NCBI GenBank assembly: GCA_003427395.1
Contig: BFEA01000030.1
Location: 3,394,810-3,447,756 of the forward strand
From: Chara braunii
Lineage: Eukaryota; Streptophyta; Charophyceae; Charales; Characeae
DNA length: 52,947 bases
Reading direction: 5' to 3'
Under the pieces are notes generated by a model that was not told the origin of the DNA, ran no database searches, and worked only from the letters and a program-made list of their open reading frames with translations. Shown piece after piece: positions 44,647 to 52,947 of this stretch. The translations under genes and the position numbers were made by a program. Every line of letters starts with the position of its first letter. Position 1 is the first letter of the stretch.

Positions 44647-46581
44647 ATGGTGGATTCACCCTCACCTTCGCGAGAGATGGCCCAAGCTACAGACTCTTCA
44701 GTCGTCCCGCAAACACATTCAGACCCATCGACCCTCTGTTTGATGAATGTGTTTGAATCCTTAGAGGAGCTAGAGCATGAGTGGTCCAGATCAGATCCAC
44801 TAGCTTCTTGGACGACGTTAGTTAAAACTCCTAAGAGTGAAATGTTTGTCAGCGAGGTAGTCATAGGAGGCCGCAAGGCCGGGGCCTATTACGACACTTG
44901 CTCGACTAGAAACTTTATGAGTCGCGTGTGCGTTGAGAGGCTGAGCTTACAAGGGCAAGTGCAGCGCCTGAGTCGACNTGTGGAGTCGACCTGTGCCAAC
45001 AAACAGCGTATGGTAGTTAATGACTACCTCCCTGATGTAGAGTGTGTTTTCCCGTACGCGGGAGGGGACTTGAGACATCGTGTCTCGTTCCTGGTCAGTG
45101 ACGAGCTCCCAATGGACATGTTACTAGGTATGTACTACCTCTCTGTAGCACAGCCCCAGTTTGACTGGGACAAAAAAGTGGTCAAACACACGTTGCAAGG
45201 TGGAGGGACCGCCAGATTACAAAAGTTCAAAGCTAGTAGTCTGATTGAGTCCTATGGGTGCANGTGTGCGGCCGCATTCTATAATTATTATAAGCAAAAT
45301 CAGGAGGAGGGTACGTACTTAGTCTATGTCTCTGCTGCAGGCGAGCCGGGGAAAATGCCGCTAGAGATAGAGGGAGTAGTTGCTAAGTACCCTGATCTAT
45401 TTGAAGAGCCGACAGGGGTTGTTGAGAGGGAAGTCGTCCACGGGATAGAGATTATCCCAGGGTCTAGTATTCTAAGAGGTAGGATCTATCGGATGTCTCC
45501 AGGCGAGCTTGATGAGCTTCGCCGCCAACTCAACGTAGAGAAGGGTTGGATCCGACCGAGTGTCTCTCCTTATGGGTCTCCAGTTTTATTCGTACCTAAG
45601 AAGAAGGAGGGAACTCTAAGGATGTGCATTGACTATAGGGGCCCCAATGCCATCACGGTGAAGAACAGAGAGCCCCTACCGCGCATCGATGATCTGTTAG
45701 ATAGAGTGCAAGGGTGTCGGTACTTCGGTAAAATACATCTGAAGTCCGGGTACCATCAGATTGCAATCCGGCCCGAGGACCAACACAAAACCGCATTTCA
45801 GACCACGTACGGTCTATACGAGTTTGTGGTGATGCCTTTTGGTCTTTGCAATGCTCCTGGCACCTTTCAGCACGCGATGAATCGGATATTCCATGACTAC
45901 TTGTATAAGTTTGTCGTCGTGTACGTCGATGACATACTTATTTTTAGTAAGACTGTCGAGGAACACGTAGCACACTTAGACAAAGTTTTGAGTCTCCTGC
46001 GACAACACAAGTTCAAGAGCAACGGTGAAAAGTGCGAGTTTGGCCGCACCCGTATCTTGTACTTAGGTCATGAGATCTTCGCGGAAGGGTTGAAGCCCGA
46101 TGACGCGAAGGTGGTCAACATTCGTGATTGGCCACGTCCTCAGTCTGTGACTGAGATGAGATCTTTCTTAGGAATGACAGGTTACTATAGGACTTTCGTT
46201 AAGAACTATAGCATTGTGGCCGCTCCTTTGACTGATCTGACCCGCCTTGACACCCCTTGGGAGTGGACAGATGAGTGCGAGGCTGCTTTCAGACATCTGA
46301 AGCATGCATTGACGCACTATGAAGTCTTGAAGCTACCCGATCCTGATAAGCCATTTATAGTAACCACGGATGCTAGCCAATATGGCATTGGCGCCGTGCT
46401 TGCACAGCAGGAGGGGCCAAAGTTGAGGCCAGTAGAGTACATGTCCAAGAAAATGCCGTCTCAGAAGTTGGCTAAGTCCACTTATGAGAAGCAACTCTAT
46501 GCGGTATACAAGGCTCTCACCCATTGGAGACACTACCTCCTTGGGCGGTTCTTCATCCTCCGGTTGATCATCAGACCCTGA
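44647..46581 (+). pseudogene. gypsy protease, reverse transcriptase, RNase H start
   Basis: 644 codons. Protease: about residues 65-190, with DTCST at residues 83-87 where aspartic proteases have D-S/T-G, and LPMDMLLGMYYL as the second conserved strand. RT: about 290-470, with CIDYRGPN, MPFGLCNAPGTFQ and catalytic YVDD (45922-45933). Motif A reads KIHLKSGYHQ: residue 364 (CAT, 45736-45738) is His where the catalytic Asp belongs. RNase H: TDAS is present, but YEKQL replaces YEKEL, and a missing base near 46562 shifts the frame before the TDH motif. Confidence 0.88.
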
Positions 46582-47423
46582 GATGGATGAGAACACAGTC
46601 GGTACTCTCTGACACTCTCAAGCGTTGGATCGAAGTCATTGAGCAATATGACTTTGACCCTCAGTATCTCAAAGGGGAGTACAACAAGGTTGCTGATGCC
46701 TTGTCGCGCAGACCGGACTTCTCCGGTGCGCTGATTACTGAGTTCGATCTGACGGACGATGTTACTCACTCTTTGGCGGAAGCCTATCGTCAGGACCAGT
46801 TTATGTCTGAGATCATATGCAGACTTGAGGCGAAGGATAAAAAGACCTCCGCCGAGTTTGAGTTGGTCAATNAAGTCTTGAAGCTACCCGATCCTGATAA
46901 ACCATTTATAGTAACCACGGATGCTAGCCAATATGGCATTGGCGCCGTGCTTGCGCAGCAGGAGGGGCCAAAGTTGAGGTCAGTAGAGTACATGTCCAAG
47001 AAAATGTCGTCTCAGAAGTTGGCTAAGTCCACTTATGAGAAGGAACTCTATGCGGTATACAAGGCTCTCACCCATTGGAGACACTACCTCCTTGGGCGGT
47101 TCTTCATCCTCCGGACTGATCATCAGACCCTGAGATGGATGAGAACACAGCCGGTACTCTCTGACGCTCTAGAGCGTTGGATCGAAGTCATTGAGCAATA
47201 TGACTTTGACCCTCTGTATCTTAAAGGGGAGTACAACAAGGTTGTTGATGCCTTATCGCGCAGACCGGACTTCTCCGGTGCGCTGATTACTGAGTTCGAT
47301 CTGATGGACGATGTTACTCACTCTTTGGCGGAAGCCTATCGTCAGGACCAGTTTATGTCTGAGATCATACGCAGACTTGAGGCGAAGGATAAAAAGACCT
47401 CCGCCGAGTTTGAGTTGGTCAAT
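46322..47423 (+). repeat. RNase H region duplicated across a single N
   Basis: 46322-46871 (550 bp) and 46873-47423 (551 bp) are near-identical and separated only by N46872. The second copy has YEKEL and RTDH intact; the first has YEKQL and lacks one base. Exact end-to-end overlap at an N is typical of two overlapping contigs joined without merging. Confidence 0.9.
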
Positions 47424-48152
47424 GGATTGCTGTTCCTAGAGAAGGCAGGGAATAAATGTTTGTGCGTTCCAAATAGCGAGTCTTTGCGTAGTTTGTTTTT
47501 AGGCGAGTGTCATGATGCCACCGGCCATTTTGGGTACAAGAAGACCGCAGCCAACTTGCTGCAGCGGTTCTGGTGGCCAACAATGATGAAAGATGCACAG
47601 CTGTACGTGGAAAATTGTCAAGTATGCCAGAGAGACAAGCCCCGTACTCAGGCTCCTCTTGGGCTGATCAAGCCCCTTCCGATTCCGGAAAGGCCGGGTG
47701 AAAGTTTATCCATGGACTTCATGGATACGCTGGTCACCAGCAAGAGTGGGATGAGACAAATCTTTGTCATCGTGGATAGGTTTAGTAAGTTTGCTAGATT
47801 AATAGTTATGCCAGAAACTGCAAAGACCGAATACGTGATCAGGCTATTTAAAGAAAACTGGGTTAGAGACTTTGGACTGCCGAAGTCTATAGTCAGTGAC
47901 AGGGACGTCAGGTTCACGAGCGAATTATGGAAGGCTGCTGCAGCTAAACAAGGAACTCAACTGCAGATGACTTATGGAAATCATCCAGAAGCTAATGGCC
48001 AGGCTGAACAAATGAACCGCGCTGTGCAACACCTGTTGAGGCACTACATCAAGCCCAATCAGGTAGACTGGGATGAAAAGTTTGCTCTAGTCGCTTGTCT
48101 ATATAACAAAGCTGTGCACAGTGCTACCGGAACGAGTCCTAACAGTCTATAA
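46873..48152 (+). pseudogene. gypsy RNase H (second copy) and integrase
   Basis: RNase H residues: TDAS, YEKEL and RTDHQTL, all intact. Integrase: zinc-binding H-x4-H (CHDATGHF, 47506-47529) and CQVC. The catalytic core has MDF, SDRD and QAEQMNR, with 35 residues between the second Asp and the Glu, a perfect DD35E. A TAA ends the frame at 48150-48152. The integrase inserts the cDNA copy into the genome. This core is the best preserved enzyme of the element. Confidence 0.88.
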
Positions 48153-48831
48153 CTGACATTCAAGCCTAGACTGCCCTTAGATTTCCTACTTCCAGACAAC
48201 CAGCCAACTGCTACACCGGGCACTCTGGAGTTCGCCTATAGATATGAACANAAGATGCAGGAGGCTGTAGAACACATGCAGAAGGCACAGGCAGCAATGA
48301 TAGAGTCTTAGAATAGACACCGCCGCCCTTCTACATTTCAGGTAGGGGACAGAGTCTGGGTCAAATCTTCAGAACTGGGACAGGAGTTCGGGATATCCCG
48401 CAAACTCATGCCTCAGTACTTTGGACCTTAGGAAGTTTTAGACATAGTAGGGATAGATCCTGATGGTCCATCATATGTCATCCGTATCCCTGGTCATCTC
48501 AGAACTTACCCAGTCTTTCACGCCTCTAACCTCGCTGCATTCGAGGAAACTGATCAGTTTCCCTCTCGTCGATCCATGCTGCCCCCAACCATGGACGGAG
48601 AAGTCGACATCGATGATATCGTTGACCACAAGGAGATGCGTGTTCAAAAGCCTCCAGGAAGGGGACGTCCTTCAAAGCCAAAGCTGCAGTTCCGAGTCCA
48701 CTTCAGACATCATACAGATCCGAAGGAGGACCGTGGTTTACTCGGGAGGAACTGATGCAGACCGCTCCTCAAATCGTTGTCCGCTATGAGAAGGATGTAT
48801 TGAAAGGAAAGCGCCAGATGGCTACAGATTG
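48153..48831 (+). pseudogene. gypsy integrase C-terminus, chromodomain-like
   Basis: Continues in the same frame through TAG stops at 48309 and 48429: NRHRRPSTFQVGDRVWVK, YFGP, PGHLRTYPVFHASNL. The tail VDIDDIVDHKEM, KPKLQFRVHFRHHTD and TREELMQTAPQIVVRY resembles a degenerate chromodomain. One C is missing near 48738 relative to the copy at 49805-50045, shifting the frame here. Confidence 0.75.
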
Positions 48832-48858
48832 ATCTTCGAAGAGGACTAACGAAGATAT

Positions 48859-48869
48859 GGAGGAGGGAA
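48859..48869 (+). promoter_or_regulatory. Polypurine tract
   Basis: GGAGGAGGGAA directly precedes the LTR start TGCGAGGC. This is the expected primer site for plus-strand DNA synthesis. The same tract precedes the second LTR at 50072-50082. Confidence 0.8.
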
Positions 48870-49788
48870 TGCGAGGCTACGCCCGCTTAGCCCCTACGGG
48901 GCCCTATTTGCAACAAGGTAGGCCGCCCTAAGTGAAGGCAGGCACGACAGGCCCTTCGGGCCTCATTCTTCAGGGTACCCCGCAACGGGGAAATTCAGAC
49001 AGTTGCGCTGCGCCAGTTGGTTGAATGAATCCAGGCCCTGGGCCGCCTGTGTAAATAAATGTGAAGTAGGCCCTGGGCTGGATACGGGTACCGGGCCAAA
49101 CACAGGTCGAAAGAAGTTGGGCGCATGCAACCACTTTAGGCCGAAGGCGTGCTCTCTTCGTCACTGGGCCTGTGCCTACCGGGGCCTATCGGAAGCTTCC
49201 TGGATTGGACGCAGGCAGGCCACTTGGATATAGGGAAGGGCCTGCCTCCTCATTCGGCATTCGGGGGCTGGCTGCATGCTGCGTGAGCGCTGCTGCGCAA
49301 TCCGCTGGCTGGCTGGCACTCACGCTCTCACGGGCGAGTAGGAGGGAGCACGCAGCCATAGCCAAGTTGCGCTGCTGTATGCTAGGTGAAGCGCAGGGTG
49401 GTCCTTGGGCTGCTAGTGGCATCTGTGCAGTGTGGATCGGGGTTGTGAGTGTTACGAGAGACATACCTGGTGCTGAAGCGTGCGACATTGGTCGCCATAT
49501 GCTCGTACTTCGGGAACGCTGTTGATGTCATCATTCTGCTTCGTAGTATAGGTTAGATAGGATATGCCACCTGTAGTCTGGGCGCCGAGCGCCAATAGGA
49601 TATCAACTCTGGTTCGTAGTTGATGATGATGGGACTACTTCAATATTTTCAATTTTGAACTCTTGGTGTGTTCTTATTTGGTGTATCTCGTGATGCTTGT
49701 CTGCTGTGGTTCGAGGTCAAGACTATCTGGGCTCATATGTATGATGCTGTTTGATTGTTGAAGTTCGCTAATGCTCATCTTCCTTGCA
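48870..49788 (+). repeat. gypsy LTR, copy 1 (919 bp)
   Basis: Begins TGCGAGGC after the polypurine tract and ends CTTGCA, followed by ATT and a primer-binding site. It contains GC-rich hairpins, such as GGCCC-TTC-GGGCC near 48950. It is almost identical to copy 2, implying recent insertion or one locus represented twice. Confidence 0.85.
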
Positions 49789-49791
49789 ATT

Positions 49792-49803
49792 TGGTATCGG
49801 AGC
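49792..49803 (+). promoter_or_regulatory. Primer-binding site, initiator tRNA-Met type
   Basis: TGGTATCGGAGC lies 3 nt after the LTR end. It matches TGGTATCAGAGC, complementary to the 3' end of plant initiator tRNA-Met, with one change. An N at 49804 cuts it off. Confidence 0.8.
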
Positions 49804-49804
49804 N

Positions 49805-50045
49805 GGACGGAGAAGTCGACATCGATGATATCGTTGACCACAGGGAGATGCCTGTTCAAAAGCCTCCAGGAAGGGGACGTCCTCCAAAGCCAAAGCTGCA
49901 GTTCCGAGTCCACTTCAGACATCATACAGATCCGAAGGAGGACCGCTGGTTTACTCGGGAGGAATTGATGCAGACCGCTCCTCAAATCGTTGTCCGCTAT
50001 GAGAAGGATGTACTGAAAGGAAAGCGCCAGATGGCTACAGATTGA
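49805..50045 (+). pseudogene. Second copy of pol 3' end
   Basis: Repeats 48593-48831 with the frame intact (GEVDIDDIVDHREM to KGKRQMATD). It sits between two LTRs, which is impossible for a normal element. The reasons are either tandem elements sharing LTRs or an unmerged contig overlap. Confidence 0.8.
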
Positions 50046-50082
50046 TCTTCGAAGAGGACTAACGAAGATATGGAGGAGGGAA

Positions 50083-51042
50083 TGCGAGACTACGCCCGCT
50101 TAGCCCCTACGGGGCCCTATCTGCAACAAGGTAGGCCGCCCTAAGTGAAGGCAGGCACGACAGGCCCTTCGGGCCTCATTCTTCAGGGTACCCCGCAACG
50201 GGGAAATTCAGACAGTTGCGCTGCGCCAGTTGGTTGAATGAATCCAGGCCCTGGGCCGCCTGTGTAAATGAATGTGAAGCAGGCCCTGGGCTGGATACGG
50301 GTACCGNNCCAAACACAGGCCGAAAGCAGTTGGGCGCATGCAACCACTTCAGGCCCAAGGCCTGCTCTCTTCGTGACTGGGCCTGTGCCTACCGGGGCCT
50401 ACCGGAAGCTTCCTGGACTGGACGCAGGCAGGCCACTTCGATATAGGGAAGGGCCTGCCTNCTCATTCGNNATTNGGGTGCTGGCTGCATGCTGCGTGAG
50501 CGCTGCTGCGCAATCCGCTGGCTGGCTGCATGCTGCGTGAGCGCTGCTGCGCAATCCGCTGGCTGGCTGGCACTCACGCTCTCACGGGCGAGTAGGAGGG
50601 AGCACGCAGCCATAGCCAAGTTGCGCTGCTGTATGCTAGGTGAAGCGCAGGGTGGTCCTTGGGCTGCTAGTGGCATCTGTGCAGTGTGGATCGGGGTTGT
50701 GAGTGTTACGAGAGACATACCTGGTGCTGAAGCGTGCGACATTGGTCGCCATATGCTCGTACTTCGGGAACGCTGTTGATGTCATCATTCTGCTTCGTAG
50801 TATAGGTTAGATAGGATATGCCACCTGTAGTCTGGGCGCCGAGCGCCAATAGGATATCAACTCTGGTTCGTAGTTGATGATGATGGGACTACTTCAATAT
50901 TTTCAATTTTGAACTCTTGGTGTGTTCTTATTTGGTGTATCTCGTGATGCTTGTCTGCTGTGGTTCGAGGTCAAGACTATCTGGGCTCATATGTATGATG
51001 CTGTTTGATTGTTGAAGTTCGCTAATGCTCATCTTCCTTGCA
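50083..51042 (+). repeat. gypsy LTR, copy 2 (960 bp)
   Basis: Same ends as copy 1 (TGCGAGAC start, CTTGCA end). It is 41 bp longer, which is accounted for by a direct repeat of GGCTGCATGCTGCGTGAGCG with its flank around 50480-50560, beside several N bases. Only scattered substitutions separate the two LTRs. Confidence 0.85.
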
Positions 51043-51045
51043 ATT

Positions 51046-51059
51046 TGGTATCNGAGCTG
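51046..51059 (+). promoter_or_regulatory. Primer-binding site of the following copy
   Basis: TGGTATCNGAGCTG lies 3 nt after LTR copy 2. It matches the initiator tRNA-Met complement apart from the N. It marks the LTR as a functional 5' LTR for the sequence to the right. Confidence 0.8.
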
Positions 51060-52400
51060 TGGTACGATTGCGCTCATCTGGCGCTTGTCTTCTGCCTTAT
51101 ACGGTACATACATGCGGTCTGCTGGGAGAGTTTGGCCGTAAGTGGTGTGTAGTGAGGAGGGTGGAGACGAGTGTGAAGGCGACCCAGGTGGTGAGGGGCA
51201 TCGCCTGGAAGGCTAAGGTGTGAATAATGGGTATTCGCAGTGTGATGAGAACTATCTGTTTGGTGATTGAGGCTGAGGTGGAACGGCAAAATGCTGGTTG
51301 TGCCGATGCTGTGACTGGTCATCGCAATCATCTTCAGGTCATCTGGTGAGATTATCTCTGTGGTTGGGGGCAGCATGAGCAAGGTACGTTGCTCTTAACC
51401 TTATCTACCCTCTTCATCACTTCTTACCGTGAGGTTGTGAGTTCTGTCTTGAGAGTCCTCTCATCGTGAGGTGTCGTGTGCGCTCAACCTTGAGAGTCGT
51501 GATTGTTCACGTGGAGCATCTGGGAGAAGACAGGCTCTCATCGTGAGGTGTCGTGTGCGCTCAACCTTGAGAGTCGTGATTGTTCACGTGGAGCCTCTGG
51601 GGGAAGACGGGCGGAGCTTCTTGAAGGGCCCTGGACGAAGCACCGGGTCATGGTCACCATGCCAACCCACTGGGTGTAGTACACGCATGCTTTGCTGCAA
51701 GTTGTTGGTTCTGCTGCTTGCGCATGATAGGGGTTAACTCGAGTGTGGCAGCCTCTACAGACGCTTACCAGACCGTCTATAAACATTTTTGGCTGGGGAC
51801 TCGGCTCTGATTTGGCTGTGATCGTCGTCCTGCTGCAACTTAAAATAATTCCTGATGTCACTTGGGGGCGGACGTTAAATTGCCTCTTGATCAGCCAGAT
51901 CATCCGAGTGGAAGGCTCGAAGGCGTACGAAGGTAAATAAGAGTGTTGTGGCTGCCTTGCTCGACGATAACCCGGGGCACAGGGGTGGGACCGGATTGCA
52001 CATCTTTGAGACACGCTTGGTTTCTGATCCAAAGAAACGTGACACCGTGACATTGGGAAGAACAAAGGGAGGGGTAAATTTCAGATGATGAGTTCGGGTT
52101 TAAATTCCAAACTGTGAACAGACCCGGTCAGTCAACATTATTTTTATTATTGATTAGTTAGATGGACAACCATGTGACATCTGACAGACAACATTAGTTT
52201 AAAATATTATTTATTCCTGATGTTTTCTCTGTTTGGGAACTAATCTTGCTAAAAATAGTATTGACAATAGGAACCTCACTTACCTGTTGACCCCAAATGA
52301 GATCTGTTCTGAAAGCCACCACTAATTAGTTAGTCTGTGTACTAAGCTGCGGTAGGCATCTAGAATGATCTAGTGTGGACAGTNCACAGTGCTGTAGCCT
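51060..52400 (+). other. gypsy 5' leader
   Basis: 1.3 kb between the primer-binding site and the gag start. It contains a 77-bp tandem duplication (51458-51534 and 51535-51611, core GTGCGCTCAACCTTGAGAG) and no coding domain. The packaging signal would be expected here but cannot be pinpointed. Confidence 0.6.
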
Positions 52401-52947
52401 ATGAGCGACGTGGNGGACACCGGAGAGGACGANCGCAGGACCTTACGATCGGCTAGAGGACCGGTATCCCATGTGTCTTTAGGACNNGAGGGTGATAGGG
52501 AACTGTTCCGCCGACAAAGGGAAAGGAGAGCTAGAGCAGCCGAGGCCAGNAGGGCATTTGCTAGCGAGGCCAGTGGTATAGCAGCCATGGCTNCNACNAC
52601 CATGAGCACGTCTGCGCANCAGACTTCCNAAGCCGGAAGTTCAGGTACCGCCGGGTCCACGGTCGTGCAAACCGTGAGTNAGTCCACTGGCTTAANGGCA
52701 AGCCAGCCCGCGNTGTTGTCCCCAGAGGATGTCGCCATCNAGCAGGCAGCCCTGCAAGAGGCACAGCTACAGCAGGCATTAGGAAAGATAAAAAGGGAGA
52801 AAGAGATGATGATTAGAAGAAGAGCCAGGATGCAACAGAGGGGCAGACATAGAGGAGTTAGAGACGATGGACCTGACGCATATGGATGAGGATGTGAAGG
52901 TAGTTAGGAGGGCCCTGCTAGGCGTAATTGAGATGCAGGAGCATCAA
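52401..52947 (+). pseudogene. gypsy gag N-terminal region, runs off the window
   Basis: From ATG 52401 the frame gives an acidic start, a basic patch (RRQRERRARAAEA), a Ser/Thr-rich linker and a probable coiled coil (QEAQLQQALGKIKREKEMM). It ends at 52889. An adjacent frame continues DIEELETMDLTHMDEDVKV and ALLGVIEMQ to the window edge, so one base is probably extra near 52840. Scattered N bases make several residues unknown. This is the part absent from the upstream gag. Confidence 0.65.

Larger units (their letters stand above)
43757..51042 (+). mobile_element. Ty3/gypsy retrotransposon, gag-pol with 3' LTRs
   Basis: Order is gag (5'-truncated), protease, reverse transcriptase, RNase H, integrase, chromodomain-like tail, polypurine tract, LTR. 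This order (integrase last) defines Ty3/gypsy, and the C-terminal chromo-like region suggests a chromovirus. The 5' LTR and gag start are absent, and old LINE tails precede it. Duplications meeting at N bases (46872, 49804) suggest part of the layout is an assembly artefact. Confidence 0.85.

Overview
The window looks like repeat-rich nuclear DNA of a plant or green alga. A streptophyte with a large genome, such as a charophyte, is my guess from general character only. The plant-side evidence is a gypsy element whose primer site matches the 3' end of plant initiator tRNA-Met, U6 snRNA pseudogenes of plant type, and one candidate gene whose predicted N-terminus resembles a plastid transit peptide. 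There are no bacterial operons and no CRISPR. Almost everything recognisable is a transposable element, much of it nested and decayed.

Layout. 1-1108: truncated LINE (minus). 1109-2750: unassigned, possibly organelle-derived. 3127-3557: 54-bp coding-phase minisatellite. 4427-5282: a structured patch with a hammerhead ribozyme core, a tRNA-like SINE piece and a U6 fragment. 5990-9057: LINE lacking both ends (minus). 9058-9608: the only plausible host gene. 10213-12213: a small inverted-repeat element, minisatellites, a tRNA-like SINE and a LINE 3' end. 12309-19206 (minus): a LINE of a second clade ('B') split by a 'family A' LINE, with another A copy abutting. 19591-27327 (plus): an A LINE interrupted in its reverse transcriptase by a 3.45-kb probable solo LTR. 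27328-27561: N gap plus leftover sequencing adapter. 28261-34992: the most complete A LINE, with a perfect 17-bp target duplication. 35211-37279: LINE 3' ends fused to U6. 37280-43432: an inverted-repeat DNA element with a family-A LINE inserted 15 bp inside its left end and a tRNA-like pair in its interior. 43757-52947: Ty3/gypsy gag-pol with chromodomain-like tail, two LTRs and the gag start of a following copy.

How the parts relate. Family A LINEs encode an ORF1-like protein plus an ORF2 with endonuclease, reverse transcriptase and a C-terminal zinc-binding domain. They end in a conserved 3' tail and poly(A). Every copy here carries stops, frameshifts or lost catalytic residues. The same tail is fused to U6 sequence, as expected from template switching by this machinery. 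Gypsy RT has lost its motif A aspartate, while the integrase motif remains complete.

Assembly caution. Two long duplications in gypsy meet exactly at single N bases, and a mate-pair adapter lies beside the first N gap. Order across those points should not be trusted.
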